From Nocardioides campestrisoli (lineage in GTDB: Bacteria; Actinomycetota; Actinomycetes; Propionibacteriales; Nocardioidaceae), in the NCBI RefSeq assembly GCF_013624435.2, contig NZ_CP061768.1, forward strand, positions 2,510,001 through 2,574,000: 64,000 nucleotides of DNA, given 5' to 3'. Below are positions 18,145 through 27,270 of the stretch, piece by piece. The notes below the pieces were generated by a model. That model saw only the letters and a list, made by a program, of their open reading frames with translations, searched no databases and was not told where the DNA came from. A program made the translations under genes and the position numbers. Position 1 is the first letter of the stretch. Each line of letters opens with the position of its first letter.

Positions 18145-18170
18145 GGGTCGAACCTCTCGTGTGGGTGGCC

Positions 18171-18962
18171 TCAGCGCAGGGCCCAGCGGCCCGTGTACTG
18201 AGGGGACTCGGCCTTCTCGAGGAAGGCCTTGAATGCTGCCGGTGCGTCCTCGGTCGCGAAGTTCACGGCCTGGGCTGCGGCCTCGTTGCGCAGCGCGCCG
18301 GCGAGGTCCACGCCGACGGCGGAGTTGATCAGTGCCTTGGTCTGCTCCAGCGCGACGGGCGGCAGGCCGGCGAGGCGCCGAGCCGTCTCGTCCACGAAAG
18401 CGTCCAGCTCGTCGGCAGGACGGACCCAGGTGACCAGACCGATGCGCTCGGCCTCGGCCGCGTCGATCACCTCGGCCAGCAGGGCCAGACGCTTCGCCTG
18501 CTGCATGCCGACGATCTTGGGCAGGAGCCACGAACCACCGAAGTCGATCGACAGGCCGCGCTTGGTGAAGATCTCGGTGAACCGGGCACGGTCCGAGGCG
18601 GCCACGACGTCGCAGGCCAGGGCCATGTTCAGCCCGGCACCGGCGGCCACGCCGTCCACCTTGGCGACCACAGGGACGGGAAGGTCGTGGATGGCCCTGG
18701 CGACGTCCCCGATCCGGCGCAGTCGCGGGATCGGGTGTTCCTCGTGCTTGCTCTTGGCCACGTCGGCCCCGGTGCAGAAGTCACCGCCAGCGCCCTGCAG
18801 CACCACCACGCGGGTCTGCGGGCAGTTCCTCGTCTCAGCCAGGACGGCCGTCAGGCGGCGCCACATGGCCTCGTCCACCGCGTTCTTGCGTTCGGGGCGG
18901 TTCAGGGTGATCGTCGTGATGCCCTCGGGCGAGGTGCTGTGCAGGACCGATTCGGTGTCCAT
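18171..18962 (-). CDS. Enoyl-CoA hydratase/isomerase, PaaG-like
   Basis: 263 residues. Crotonase core with FCTGADVAKSK near 70 and GVAAGAGLNMALACDV near 108. The two hydratase glutamates are not at their usual places (Asn/Met in the second segment); instead DFGGSWLLPK near 143 gives the Asp found in PaaG-type delta3-delta2 enoyl-CoA isomerases. A double-bond shift is therefore more likely than hydration. It precedes the acyl-CoA dehydrogenase pair in the operon with a 26-base gap. Confidence 0.87.
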   Translation of the reverse strand: MDTESVLHSTSPEGITTITLNRPERKNAVDEAMWRRLTAVLAETRNCPQTRVVVLQGAGGDFCTGADVAKSKHEEHPIPRLRRIGDVARAIHDLPVPVVAKVDGVAAGAGLNMALACDVVAASDRARFTEIFTKRGLSIDFGGSWLLPKIVGMQQAKRLALLAEVIDAAEAERIGLVTWVRPADELDAFVDETARRLAGLPPVALEQTKALINSAVGVDLAGALRNEAAAQAVNFATEDAPAAFKAFLEKAESPQYTGRWALR

Positions 18963-18977
18963 GACGTCCTTCTTGGT

Positions 18978-19760
18978 TCAGTTGCCGGTGAACGACGGCG
19001 CCCGTCGTTCCTGGAGGGCCAGTCGGGCCTCACGCGAGTCAGCGGTGCCGTGCACGACGGCCAGGTGCGACGAGATCAGGTCGAGAGCGGTCCGCAGGTC
19101 GGAGTGGACCGACTGCTGCGCCGCACGCTTGATCATGGCCACGTTGACCGGTGGGAGGTCGGCGAGCCGCCGGGCGAGCGAGCGGTAGCCGGCCTCGAAC
19201 TCCTCGGGGTCCAGGACCTTCGAGACCAGCCCGATGCGCTCGCACTCCGCGGCGTCCACGAAGTCACCGGTCCACAGCAGCTCGAGGGCCCGCGACATGC
19301 CCACGAGGCGTGGCAGGTAGTAGCACCCACCGTCCCCGGGGACGAGGCCGACCTTGATGTACCCCTCCGACATCCTGGCGGTGGACTTCATCACCCTGAT
19401 GTCACACATCAGGGCCATGTCCATGCCGGCGCCCACGGCGGCACCGTTGACCGCGGCGATCAGCGGCTTGTCCAGAGCGTCGACCGCGCGTGCCACGTCG
19501 TGCACGCCCTCGGTCAGCATCCGCTTCAGGGCCAGGGGCTCCTCCCCCACCGCCTGCAGCACCGACAGGTCGATGCCGGAGCAGAAGGCGTCACCGGCGC
19601 CCGTGAGCACCACGACCCGGACTGCCGGGTCACGGCGAGCCGAGTGCAGCGCAGCGGCCCACTCCTCGATCATGTCGAGGGTGAAGGCGTTCTTCGCCTG
19701 CGGACGGTTGAGCAGGATCGTTGCGACACCGTCGGTGACGGAGTACTCAAGGTCGGCCAT
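18978..19760 (-). CDS. Enoyl-CoA hydratase/isomerase, PaaG-like
   Basis: 260 residues. FCSGIDLSVLQ near 67 and GAAVGAGMDMALMCDI near 112 build the oxyanion hole. GDGGCYYLPRLVG near 147 supplies the Asp of isomerase-type crotonases, and the Glu pair of true hydratases is absent. It is the second such protein in tandem with 18171-18962, 15 bases apart; the two differ clearly in sequence, so they are old paralogues and not a recent duplication. Possible joint role on isomeric enoyl-CoAs. Confidence 0.87.
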   Translation of the reverse strand: MADLEYSVTDGVATILLNRPQAKNAFTLDMIEEWAAALHSARRDPAVRVVVLTGAGDAFCSGIDLSVLQAVGEEPLALKRMLTEGVHDVARAVDALDKPLIAAVNGAAVGAGMDMALMCDIRVMKSTARMSEGYIKVGLVPGDGGCYYLPRLVGMSRALELLWTGDFVDAAECERIGLVSKVLDPEEFEAGYRSLARRLADLPPVNVAMIKRAAQQSVHSDLRTALDLISSHLAVVHGTADSREARLALQERRAPSFTGN

Positions 19761-19768
19761 CAGGAACC

Positions 19769-20545
19769 TCAGCGAGGAGCCATGCGGAGCGCGCCGTCGA
19801 GGCGAATGGTCTCGCCGTTCAGGTACGCGTTCTCGAGGATGTGCGACGCGAGGTGGGCGTACTCGTCCGGCTGCCCCAGGCGGCGCGGGTTCGGGACGCT
19901 GTCGGCCAGGCTCTGGCGGACGTCGTCACGCAGGCGCGCCAGCAGCGGGGTGTCGATGATGCCGGGGGCGATGCTGTTGACGCGGATGCCCTTGCTCGCG
20001 AGGTCGCGGGCTGCGGTGAGCGTCATGCCCACGATGCCGGCCTTGGAAGCGGTGTAGGGGATCTGGCCGATCTGGCCCTCGAACGCGGCGACCGAGGCGG
20101 TCATGATGATGGCGCCGCGCTCGCCGTCGACGGCGTCGTGCTTGGCCATGCGGGCCGCGCCGAGACGCAGGGCGTTGAAGCTTCCGACCAGGTTGAGGCG
20201 GATGACGAACTCGAAGTCCTCCAGCGAACCCGGGTTGCCCTCCTTGTCGAGCAGGCGCAGGCGGCGACCGGCGCCGGCGCAGTGCACGATGCCCTTGAGC
20301 GGGCCCATCTTCTCGGCCGTCGCGAGCGCGCCGTCGAAGGCGGCCTCGTCGGTGACGTCACCAGCGGTGAAGACGACCTCGGTGCCGAGCTCGGCAGCCA
20401 GGCCGGCGGCGATCTTCTCGCCGTCGGAGCTGGGCAGGTCGACGATGGCGACCTTGGCGCCCTGGGAGGCGAGGCGACGCGAGGTCGCCAGGCCGAGGCC
20501 CGACGCGCCACCGGTGACGGCGACGACAGATCCGGCGATCTTCAT
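19769..20545 (-). CDS. SDR dehydrogenase, 3-hydroxyacyl-CoA dehydrogenase type II-like
   Basis: 258 residues. Cofactor motif VTGGASGLGLATSRRLA near 10-26 with DLPSS after beta-2 indicating NAD+, NAG-like CAGAG near 93, catalytic Ser-Tyr-Lys as TASVAAFEG and YTASKAG. The insertion AGRRLRLLDKEGNPGSLEDF and the motif FEGQIGQIPYTASK match the HSD17B10/2-methyl-3-hydroxybutyryl-CoA dehydrogenase group, which oxidises 3-hydroxyacyl-CoA to 3-ketoacyl-CoA. It stands between the thiolase and the crotonases, a natural order for beta-oxidation of a branched acyl-CoA. Confidence 0.88.
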   Translation of the reverse strand: MKIAGSVVAVTGGASGLGLATSRRLASQGAKVAIVDLPSSDGEKIAAGLAAELGTEVVFTAGDVTDEAAFDGALATAEKMGPLKGIVHCAGAGRRLRLLDKEGNPGSLEDFEFVIRLNLVGSFNALRLGAARMAKHDAVDGERGAIIMTASVAAFEGQIGQIPYTASKAGIVGMTLTAARDLASKGIRVNSIAPGIIDTPLLARLRDDVRQSLADSVPNPRRLGQPDEYAHLASHILENAYLNGETIRLDGALRMAPR

Positions 20546-20600
20546 GTGTTTTCTCCTGTTCGTGGTTCGACGCGAGGCGTCGTGTCCGTGAGGACGAGGG

Positions 20601-21731
20601 TTAGATCAGCTCGACGATGGTGGCGTTGGCCAGGCCTCCGGCCTCGCACATGGTCTGCAGGCCGAAGCGGATGCCGTGGGCGCGCATGTGGTGCACCAGG
20701 CGGGTCATCAGGATCGCGCCGGAGCCACCGAGGGGGTGGCCCACGGCGATGGCACCACCGAGCGGGTTCACGCTCTCGGCGTCGGCCCCGGTCTCGACGA
20801 GCCAGCTCAGCGGAACCGGGGCGAAGGCTTCGTTGACCTCGAACGCACCGATGTCGTGGATCGACAGCCCGGACTTCTCCAGCGCCAGCTTCGTGGCACG
20901 GATGGGGGCGGTGAGCATGATGACGGGGTCGTCACCGGCCACGACGGCGGTGTGGATGCGGGCGATCGGCTTCATACCGCGTGCGGCGGCGTTCTCCGAC
21001 GTGGTGATCAGCAGCGCGCCGGAGCCGTCGGAGATCTGGGAGGCGTTGCCCGCGGAGATCACACCGTTCTCCTTGAACGGCGTGGCCAGGGTGGCGAGCT
21101 TCTCCAGCGTTCCACCCGTGCGGATGCCCTCGTCAGCGGTGAGACCGCCGACGCTGACCAGCTGGTCGGTGAAGGCACCGGCGGCGGTGGCCGCGGCGGC
21201 CAGCTCGTGCGAGCGCAGTGAGAACTCGTCGAGCTGGGTGCGGGAGAAGCCCCACTGCTCGGCGATCATCTCGGCGCCGACGCCCTGGTTGAAGCCCTGG
21301 ACGCCATAGCGCTGCAGCAGGGAGTCCGGAGCGGCGATCCCGCCCTGGGCGGCGCTGCCCATCGGGACCCGGGTCATCGACTCGACGCCGCCGGCGATGG
21401 CGAACTCGTACTGGCCCGCGATGACGCCGGCGGCCGCGAAGCTCACGGCCTGCTGACTGGATCCGCAGGCACGATTCACCGAGGTGGCCGGGACGGTCTC
21501 AGGCCAGCCGGCGGCGAGAACGGCGTTGCGACCGATGTTGCTGGCCTGCTCGGAGACCTGGCTGACGCAGCCCCAGATCACGTCGTCGACGATGGTGGGG
21601 TCAAGCTCGTTGCGCTCGGCGAGGCTCTTGAGCACGGCGGCCGAGAGGTCTGCCGGGTGGATGTCGGCGAGTGCTCCGTTGCGCTTGCCGATGGGTGTGC
21701 GCACCGCATCGACGATGACTGCGTCCCTCAT
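20601..21731 (-). CDS. Thiolase (acetyl-CoA acyltransferase)
   Basis: 376 residues with all thiolase catalytic groups: nucleophilic Cys in NRACGSSQQAV near 89, His in GHPLGGSG near 333 and the second Cys in MCEAGGLANATI near 362. It cleaves 3-ketoacyl-CoA with CoA, releasing acetyl-CoA or propionyl-CoA. First gene of the minus-strand unit 15195-21731; ATG follows AAGGAG, and an operator-like TTGTCAACAAAC lies 20 bases upstream, so this unit has its own promoter. Confidence 0.94.
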   Translation of the reverse strand: MRDAVIVDAVRTPIGKRNGALADIHPADLSAAVLKSLAERNELDPTIVDDVIWGCVSQVSEQASNIGRNAVLAAGWPETVPATSVNRACGSSQQAVSFAAAGVIAGQYEFAIAGGVESMTRVPMGSAAQGGIAAPDSLLQRYGVQGFNQGVGAEMIAEQWGFSRTQLDEFSLRSHELAAAATAAGAFTDQLVSVGGLTADEGIRTGGTLEKLATLATPFKENGVISAGNASQISDGSGALLITTSENAAARGMKPIARIHTAVVAGDDPVIMLTAPIRATKLALEKSGLSIHDIGAFEVNEAFAPVPLSWLVETGADAESVNPLGGAIAVGHPLGGSGAILMTRLVHHMRAHGIRFGLQTMCEAGGLANATIVELI

Positions 21732-21750
21732 GCCCTACTCCTTAAATAAC

Positions 21751-21762
21751 TTGTCAACAAAC
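21751..21762. promoter_or_regulatory. Candidate operator TTGTCAACAAAC (thiolase operon)
   Basis: Identical 12-mer occurs at 27098-27109. It is followed by the palindrome AACTAGTT. It lies in the 78-base AT-rich gap upstream of the thiolase gene, between two genes read in the same direction. Confidence 0.6.
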
Positions 21763-21809
21763 TAGTTAATGCTGGTCATCGAACCACAAATTCCCCGGAG
21801 GGACAAGCG

Positions 21810-22571
21810 TCACTGCTTGGCGGTCTCTCCGCCGTCGATGACGTAGACCGCGCCGGAGACGAACTTCGACAGCGGCGAGGCGAGGTAGCAGGTGAGTGCA
21901 CCGATCTCGGACGGATCTGCCATGCGGCGCGCCGGGATCTTGCGTACGCGCTTGGCCAGCACGTCGGGGTTCTGCGTCACGTAGGCCTGGGCCTCGGTCG
22001 CGAAGGCGCCCGGCGCGATCGCGTTCACCTGGATGTCGTGGCGGGCCCACTCGGCCGCCAGCGCCTTGGTCATCTGGATGGCCGCGCCCTTCGAGGCGGA
22101 GTACGCCACGAGCGAGGCCTTGCCCAGGATGCCCGAGGTGGAGACGACGTTGATGATGCGTCCACCCTGGCCGGCGGCGACGAAGTGGCGGCCCGCGGCC
22201 TGGGAGAGGACGGCCAGCGCCGCGACGTTGACCTCCATGACCTCGTCGTAGACGGCGAGGTCCATCTCGAGGAAGTTGGCAGCCGGAGCGATACCGGCGT
22301 TGTTCACGACCACGTCCAGGCGGCCCAGCCTGTCGACCGCCGCCTCGACCAGGCCGGCGACCTGGCGACGGTCCCGCATGTCGCAGACATGGGCGTGGAT
22401 CGACCCGGCGGTCTCCTCGGCGGCCAGCGCCTCGAGGCTCTCCGCGGAACGGGCCACGGCCAGGACGTCAGCGCCCTCGGCGGCCAGTGCACGGGCCATC
22501 TCCAGGCCCAGACCCTTGCTGGCGCCGGTGACGATGACACCGCGGCCCTTCAACTGCATGTCCATGTTCAA
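21810..22571 (-). CDS. SDR-family dehydrogenase
   Basis: 253 residues. VTGASKGLGLEMARALA near 14-30, AVARS after beta-2 (NADP-type Arg), NNAGIAPA near 88, catalytic Ser in VVSTSGILG and YSASKGA near 154. C-terminal GAVYVIDGG is typical of classical SDRs such as gluconate 5-dehydrogenase or 3-oxoacyl reductases. Substrate not evident; the CoA context suggests a hydroxyacyl-CoA or alcohol intermediate. The unit 21810-23445 is bounded upstream by the hairpin at 23567-23606. Confidence 0.86.
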   Translation of the reverse strand: MNMDMQLKGRGVIVTGASKGLGLEMARALAAEGADVLAVARSAESLEALAAEETAGSIHAHVCDMRDRRQVAGLVEAAVDRLGRLDVVVNNAGIAPAANFLEMDLAVYDEVMEVNVAALAVLSQAAGRHFVAAGQGGRIINVVSTSGILGKASLVAYSASKGAAIQMTKALAAEWARHDIQVNAIAPGAFATEAQAYVTQNPDVLAKRVRKIPARRMADPSEIGALTCYLASPLSKFVSGAVYVIDGGETAKQ

Positions 22572-22647
22572 ACCTCACTTGTCCACGCTCTGGGCGTGCT
22601 GGTTGGGTGCGACGGGAAGTCCGTCGGGTGCCCTGACGGGCAGGTGC

Positions 22648-23445
22648 TCAGGCGCCGGTCCACACCGGGGGGCGCTTCTCCGTGAAGGCGCGTGCGCCCT
22701 CGATCGCGTCGGCGGAGGACCGCACCGGGGCAGCGACCTCGGTCTGTCGGTCGAAGGCCTCGTCGGCCGGCCAGCTCGGCGACTCCTGGATGATGCGCTT
22801 GGTCGCTGCGACGGCCAGCGGGCCGCACGCAGCGATCTCCGCGGCGAGCTCGGCCGCGGCGCGCATGACCTCGCCGGCCGGCACGATCCGGTTCACCAGG
22901 CCCAGCCGGTGCGCCTCGACGGCGCTCAGGGTGCGACCGGTCAGAGCCAGCTCCATGGCCAGGTGGTAGGGCAGGCGACCCGGGAGGCGGAGCAGACCGC
23001 CGCCCGCGGCCACGAGCCCGCGCTTGACCTCGGGAAGGGCGAAGAAGGCGTCCTCGGAGGCCACGACCATGTCGCAGGCCAGGACGATCTCGAACCCGCC
23101 GGCAACCGCGGGGCCGTTGACGGCGGCGATGAGCGGCTTGGCCGCCGGGCGCTCCACCAGACCTGCGAAGCCACGACCCTCGGTCTTGGGGCGCTCGCCG
23201 CGCAGGAAGGCCTTGAGGTCCATGCCGGCACTGAAGGTGGTGCCGTTGGCCGTCAGCACACCGACGGTGAGGTCACGGCGCTCGTCGAGCTCGGTGATGG
23301 CCGCGTCGATCCGCTCGGCGAGGTCCAGGTTGACGGAGTTGCGCGCAGCGGGCCGGTTCAGCGTCATGGTGCGCACGCCGCCCTCGTCGTGGACGAGGAG
23401 GCTGGGCTCGGTGTCGGCCGGGGAGGCAGAGCTTTCAGTGGTCAC
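22648..23445 (-). CDS. Enoyl-CoA hydratase
   Basis: 265 residues. Unlike the other crotonases here, both hydratase glutamates are visible: GGFEIVLACDMV near 120 and LPEVKRGLVAAGGG near 142. It should add water to trans-2-enoyl-CoA to give (3S)-hydroxyacyl-CoA. GTG start at 23445. It precedes the SDR gene by 76 bases, and the two can perform consecutive hydration and oxidation steps. Confidence 0.9.
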   Translation of the reverse strand: MTTESSASPADTEPSLLVHDEGGVRTMTLNRPAARNSVNLDLAERIDAAITELDERRDLTVGVLTANGTTFSAGMDLKAFLRGERPKTEGRGFAGLVERPAAKPLIAAVNGPAVAGGFEIVLACDMVVASEDAFFALPEVKRGLVAAGGGLLRLPGRLPYHLAMELALTGRTLSAVEAHRLGLVNRIVPAGEVMRAAAELAAEIAACGPLAVAATKRIIQESPSWPADEAFDRQTEVAAPVRSSADAIEGARAFTEKRPPVWTGA

Positions 23446-23566
23446 GGTGGTGTTCTCCAGCTTTCTGGGTCGGGACGAACGCGCCGGGCGCGTGGGTGAG
23501 GCACTCGCGGCACGCGCGAGCGCAGGGCACCGAAGGTGCAGGGCATGCCCCGTCCGGTCACCAGGA

Positions 23567-23606
23567 CCAGTAGCGCGTCGGGATCGGGGGGCCGACGCGC
23601 TACTGG
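23567..23606 (-). terminator. Stem-loop terminator (15-bp perfect stem)
   Basis: CCAGTAGCGCGTCGG (23567-23581) pairs with 23592-23606 around a 10-base loop rich in G. It lies 70 bases below the stop of the amidohydrolase gene and separates two minus-strand units. Confidence 0.8.
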
Positions 23607-23676
23607 CCGGGACCGAGGAGCGCAGCGACGCCGCGCACGAGGCCGAGGGGCCCGGGGGGGTCAGGTGGCCGGGGGG

Positions 23677-24477
23677 TCAGGTGGTCGGGAGGTCCAGGCC
23701 GAGCAGGCGCACCAGGTTGCCGCCGAGGACTCCGGCCTCCTCCTCGGAGGTGAGCCCGAGGTCCCGGATCGCGGCGATCTCGGTGGCGGGGTCGGTCATG
23801 GGCCAGTCGGAACCGAAGACGACGCGGTCAGCACCATGACGACGGATGATGTCGAGGACCCGCTCACGCGGGAGCGTGCCCATGCTGGGCGGCCACGAGG
23901 TCTCGAGGTGGATGTCGGTGCCGACAGCCCACTTCTCTGCTTCCTCCAGCACCTGGTAGCCGCCGTAGTGGGCGGCGATCAGGCGGAGACCGGGGATCTC
24001 GGCCACCATGTCGTGCAGGTCGCGCGGGGCGCCACGGCGGTTCTCGGCCTCACCGCCGCCCGATCCGACGTGCGAGAGCACCGGCACGTCGTTCTCGGCC
24101 AGGCCGACCAGGATGTCGCGGGTGCGCTCGTCGGCGAACGCCACCTCCTGGAACAGCGGGTGGAGCTTGACTCCCACGACGCCGTTCTCCTTCAGCGCAC
24201 GCAGGTTCTCCTCCACGCTGAGGTCGGGGTGGACGGTGCCGAACGGGATGAATCGGGTGCGGTCGACGGTGCCGATGAACTCGTTGGTCCGCCACACGGT
24301 GCGGCCGACGTTGGCGACCGCGAGCGTGAGGGCCATGTCGATGCCCGAGGCGTCCAGGGTCTTCAGCAGCCCGCTCAGGGTGCCGTCGTGCACAGGGTCG
24401 AGGCCGACGGGACGGTCAGCCAGGACGCGTCGAGCGATCTCGTCGGGCCACACGTGGCAGTGCGCGTCGATGATCAC
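23677..24477 (-). CDS. Amidohydrolase-2 family protein (ACMSD-like TIM barrel)
   Basis: 266 residues. The metal-site pattern is IIDAHCHVW at the start (H-x-H), SHVGSGG near 130, HYGGYQVLEEAEKW near 180 and FGSDWPM near 225 (Asp). This is the layout of amidohydrolase_2 enzymes such as ACMSD and gamma-resorcylate-type decarboxylases and some lactone hydrolases: a metal-dependent non-oxidative decarboxylation or hydrolysis. GTG 24477 was chosen because it overlaps the upstream stop as GTGA and starts directly at the conserved strand. Third gene of the ALDH-ACAD-amidohydrolase operon. Confidence 0.85.
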   Translation of the reverse strand: MIIDAHCHVWPDEIARRVLADRPVGLDPVHDGTLSGLLKTLDASGIDMALTLAVANVGRTVWRTNEFIGTVDRTRFIPFGTVHPDLSVEENLRALKENGVVGVKLHPLFQEVAFADERTRDILVGLAENDVPVLSHVGSGGGEAENRRGAPRDLHDMVAEIPGLRLIAAHYGGYQVLEEAEKWAVGTDIHLETSWPPSMGTLPRERVLDIIRRHGADRVVFGSDWPMTDPATEIAAIRDLGLTSEEEAGVLGGNLVRLLGLDLPTT

Positions 24478-25628
24478 CTGGCCACCCCCCGCACGAGCTG
24501 CTTGGAAAGCGCGTCGAGGAGGACCTCGGTGGCACCCTCGTAGACACGCATCGGGCGCGCGGCCCGGTAGAGGCGCTCGATCCGCGAGCCGCGGACCAGG
24601 CCGAACCGACCCATCACCTGGACGCTGCGGTCGACCACGCGACCGGTGACCTCCGTCGCGCCGATCTTGGCCATCGACGACAGGTGCAGGCTGCCCAGCG
24701 GGTCGTTCGCCGCCGCGCGGGCCACTTGGTAGGTGAAGGCGCGTGCCATCTCGATCTCGGTCCACGACATGGCGAGCATCTGCGGCACCGGGCCGAGGCG
24801 GGCCAGCTCGACGCCGAACTGTCGGCGTCCAGTGGTGTGCTCCAGCGCGTCGTCCAGCGCAGCCTGGGCAGTGCCCAGGGCGGCGCCGGCCACGGAGACA
24901 CGGAAGGTCGCCAGCGTCGCGAGCACCAACGAGAAGCCCTTGCCCGGCTCACCGATCCGGTGCGAGATCGGCACCCGGACCTCGTCGAAGGCGATGTCGC
25001 CCAGGACGTGCGGGGCCATGATCTGGTACGGACGGCTGGTGCTGACGCCGGGAGTGTCGGCCGGCACCAGGACCAGGGTGTACCCCTCCTTGCCGTCGAC
25101 GTCCTCCTTGCCGAGCACGCAGTAGAAGTGGGCGTCACCGCCGTTGGTGATGAAGCTCTTCGTGCCGTTGACCACCAGCTCGTCACCGTCGACGCGCACC
25201 GTGGTGGTGAGCGCCTTCAGGTCCGAACCCACCTCGGGCTCGGTGAGCGCCAGCGCGGCGATGGCGTCCATCGAGGCCACCCGCGGGAGCCAGGTCTGCT
25301 TGACCTCCTCGGCGCCGCCGACGGAGATGGCGAAGCTGCCGATGCCCTGCATCGCGAAGAGGGAGTCCAGGTGGCTCGAGGAGGCCGCCAGCTGCTCACG
25401 GATGATGGTCCCGGCAAGCGAGTCGGGCTGCTCGAAGGTGCCGCCGTAGGCAGCAGGCACCTGGACCGCAGCCAGACCGCTCTCCTTGAGCAGGCGCAGG
25501 ACGTCGGGATCGGTGCTGTCGCTCTCGTCGGCCTTCTCGGCCAGGTCGAGGCACTGGTCGGCGAGGGCCTTGGCCCGGGCCCTCAGCTCGAGGTAGCGGT
25601 CCTCGAGGGGCGGGAAGGAGGCGCTCAC
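24474..25628 (-). CDS. Acyl-CoA dehydrogenase
   Basis: 384 residues, homotetramer-type. ALALTEPEVGSDLKALTTTVRVDG near 130, FITNGGDAHFYCVLG, and C-terminal MRVYEGATEVLLDALS with the catalytic Glu. It oxidises an acyl-CoA to the enoyl-CoA with electrons going to ETF. GTG start overlaps the aldehyde dehydrogenase stop (GTGA), and its own stop overlaps the amidohydrolase start, so the three are translationally coupled. Confidence 0.92.
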   Translation of the reverse strand: MSASFPPLEDRYLELRARAKALADQCLDLAEKADESDSTDPDVLRLLKESGLAAVQVPAAYGGTFEQPDSLAGTIIREQLAASSSHLDSLFAMQGIGSFAISVGGAEEVKQTWLPRVASMDAIAALALTEPEVGSDLKALTTTVRVDGDELVVNGTKSFITNGGDAHFYCVLGKEDVDGKEGYTLVLVPADTPGVSTSRPYQIMAPHVLGDIAFDEVRVPISHRIGEPGKGFSLVLATLATFRVSVAGAALGTAQAALDDALEHTTGRRQFGVELARLGPVPQMLAMSWTEIEMARAFTYQVARAAANDPLGSLHLSSMAKIGATEVTGRVVDRSVQVMGRFGLVRGSRIERLYRAARPMRVYEGATEVLLDALSKQLVRGVAR

Positions 25629-27028
25629 AGGCGCACCGCCACGAACTTGGTCTGGGTGTAGTGCCTCAAGGCCTCGATGCCCTTCTCTCTGCCGTATCCA
25701 CTGTTCTTCATGCCTCCGAACGGTCCTTCGACGAGTCCGGTGAGCCAGTCGTTGATGAAGACCTGTCCGGCCTCCAGACGCGCGGCGATGCGGTGGGCGC
25801 GCGACAGGTCACGCGTCCACACCCCTGCGGCGAGGCCGAAGTCGGAGTCGTTGGCCTTCGCCACCGCGTCGTCCTCGTCGGAGAACGGGATGACCACCAG
25901 GACGGGGCCGAAGATCTCCTCGCGGGCGATGCGCATGTCGTTGGTGACCGAGGTGAACACCGTGGGTGCGACCAGGCGGCCGCCGGGCACGACGGTGCCT
26001 CCGGTCGCGATGACGGCGCCCTCCTGCGTGCCGACCTCGAAGTACTCCTGGACCTTCTCGAGCTGGTCCTGGGTGGTCATGTGCCCGTAGCTCGTGCCCG
26101 GGACGATCTTCTCGACCTCGGCGACCAGGGCCTGCACGAGCTCGTCGTGGATCGAGTCGTGGACCAGGAGTCGGGTCCCGGCGCTGCACACCTGGCCGGC
26201 GTTGGCGGTGAAGGCCCGGGCCGCACCGGCCGCGGCGGCCTGGATGTCAGCATCGGCGAAGACGACGTTGGCGGACTTGCCGCCCAGCTCGAGTGTCAGC
26301 GGCAGGATCCGCTCGGCCGCCACACGGCCGATCTGGATGCCCGCACGCACCGAGCCGGTGAAGGCCAGCTTGCGCACCCCGGGGTGCTCCACGAGCGGTT
26401 GCCCCGCTCCCCGGGCGTCACCGGTGACGACGTTCAGGACGCCGGCGGGAACGCCGACCTCGGTCGCGATCCGGGCGAGCTCGAGGGTGCTGCCGGAGGT
26501 GAACTCCGAGGGCTTCACCACGACGACGTTGCCGGTCAGCAGCGCAGGCGCGACGGCGCGGGCTGCCTGGTTGAGCGGAGCGTTCCACGGCGTGATGACG
26601 CCGATGACGCCGAAGGGCTCGTTGACCACGTAGCCGTGCATCGTGGGGCCCAGGTCGAGGACCTCGCCCACAGCACCGGCGGAGAGGCCCGCGTAGAAGT
26701 CGAAGTAGTTGGCCGCGCCGTCGATCTCACGCAGGGACTGGGGCCCGGGCTTGCCCGCCTCGTGCTCCTCCAGCTCGGCCAGCAGGCCGCGCTCCTCGCG
26801 CATCCGGGCGGCCAGGGCGAGCAGCAGACGTCCGCGCTCAGCGGTCTTCAGGGCTCGCCATGCCGGCAGGGCCTGCTCAGCGGCGGCCACGGCGGCGGCG
26901 ACGTCCTCGGGAGTACCTGCGGCGATGGCCGACACCTCACGACCGTCCCAGGGGGAACGTACGACGTGCACGTCGGCGTCCGGGGAGCGCTGCTCGCGGC
27001 CCCCGATCCAGTGGCCATATGTCCTCAC
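25625..27028 (-). CDS. Aldehyde dehydrogenase family protein
   Basis: 467 residues. VVVVKPSEFTSGSTLELA near 173, FTGSVRAGIQIG near 222, Glu in LELGGKSANVVF near 247 and catalytic Cys in NAGQVCSAGTRLL near 280. It oxidises an aldehyde to the acid with NAD(P)+. GTG 27028 was chosen because AGGAG lies five bases upstream; a longer start exists at 27076 but has no ribosome site. First gene of a three-gene coupled operon, divergent from the acyl-CoA dehydrogenase pair at 27271. Confidence 0.93.
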   Translation of the reverse strand: MRTYGHWIGGREQRSPDADVHVVRSPWDGREVSAIAAGTPEDVAAAVAAAEQALPAWRALKTAERGRLLLALAARMREERGLLAELEEHEAGKPGPQSLREIDGAANYFDFYAGLSAGAVGEVLDLGPTMHGYVVNEPFGVIGVITPWNAPLNQAARAVAPALLTGNVVVVKPSEFTSGSTLELARIATEVGVPAGVLNVVTGDARGAGQPLVEHPGVRKLAFTGSVRAGIQIGRVAAERILPLTLELGGKSANVVFADADIQAAAAGAARAFTANAGQVCSAGTRLLVHDSIHDELVQALVAEVEKIVPGTSYGHMTTQDQLEKVQEYFEVGTQEGAVIATGGTVVPGGRLVAPTVFTSVTNDMRIAREEIFGPVLVVIPFSDEDDAVAKANDSDFGLAAGVWTRDLSRAHRIAARLEAGQVFINDWLTGLVEGPFGGMKNSGYGREKGIEALRHYTQTKFVAVRL

Positions 27029-27270
27029 GCACACTCCTGGAGGGAATCGAAGCTGCCGGTTCTCAACATGGTCCAAGGGTGCAACCCAATATTTTTTTTG
27101 TCAACAAACAATCTTTCTCTTCACATCGTCCCCGAAATCCAGTAGGACTGTGGGAGCGAACCTGCCGACGGAGAACACGCGGGTGGCCGTCCGACTGCGC
27201 CGCACGCCCGAGCCACGTCGTGACGCGCGAACGACTGCGCCCTGCGCAGCCCTCACGAGAGAGACGATCG
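27029..27270. promoter_or_regulatory. Divergent AT-rich promoter region
   Basis: 242 bases between ALDH (minus) and acyl-CoA dehydrogenase (plus). An AT-rich core including eight consecutive T (27092-27099) stands out from the surrounding 70% G+C and carries the operator-like TTGTCAACAAAC. No gene is seen. Confidence 0.6.
27098..27109. promoter_or_regulatory. Candidate operator TTGTCAACAAAC (ALDH/ACAD divergent region)
   Basis: Exact copy of the 12-mer at 21751-21762. It is placed centrally in a divergent promoter region. Confidence 0.6.
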
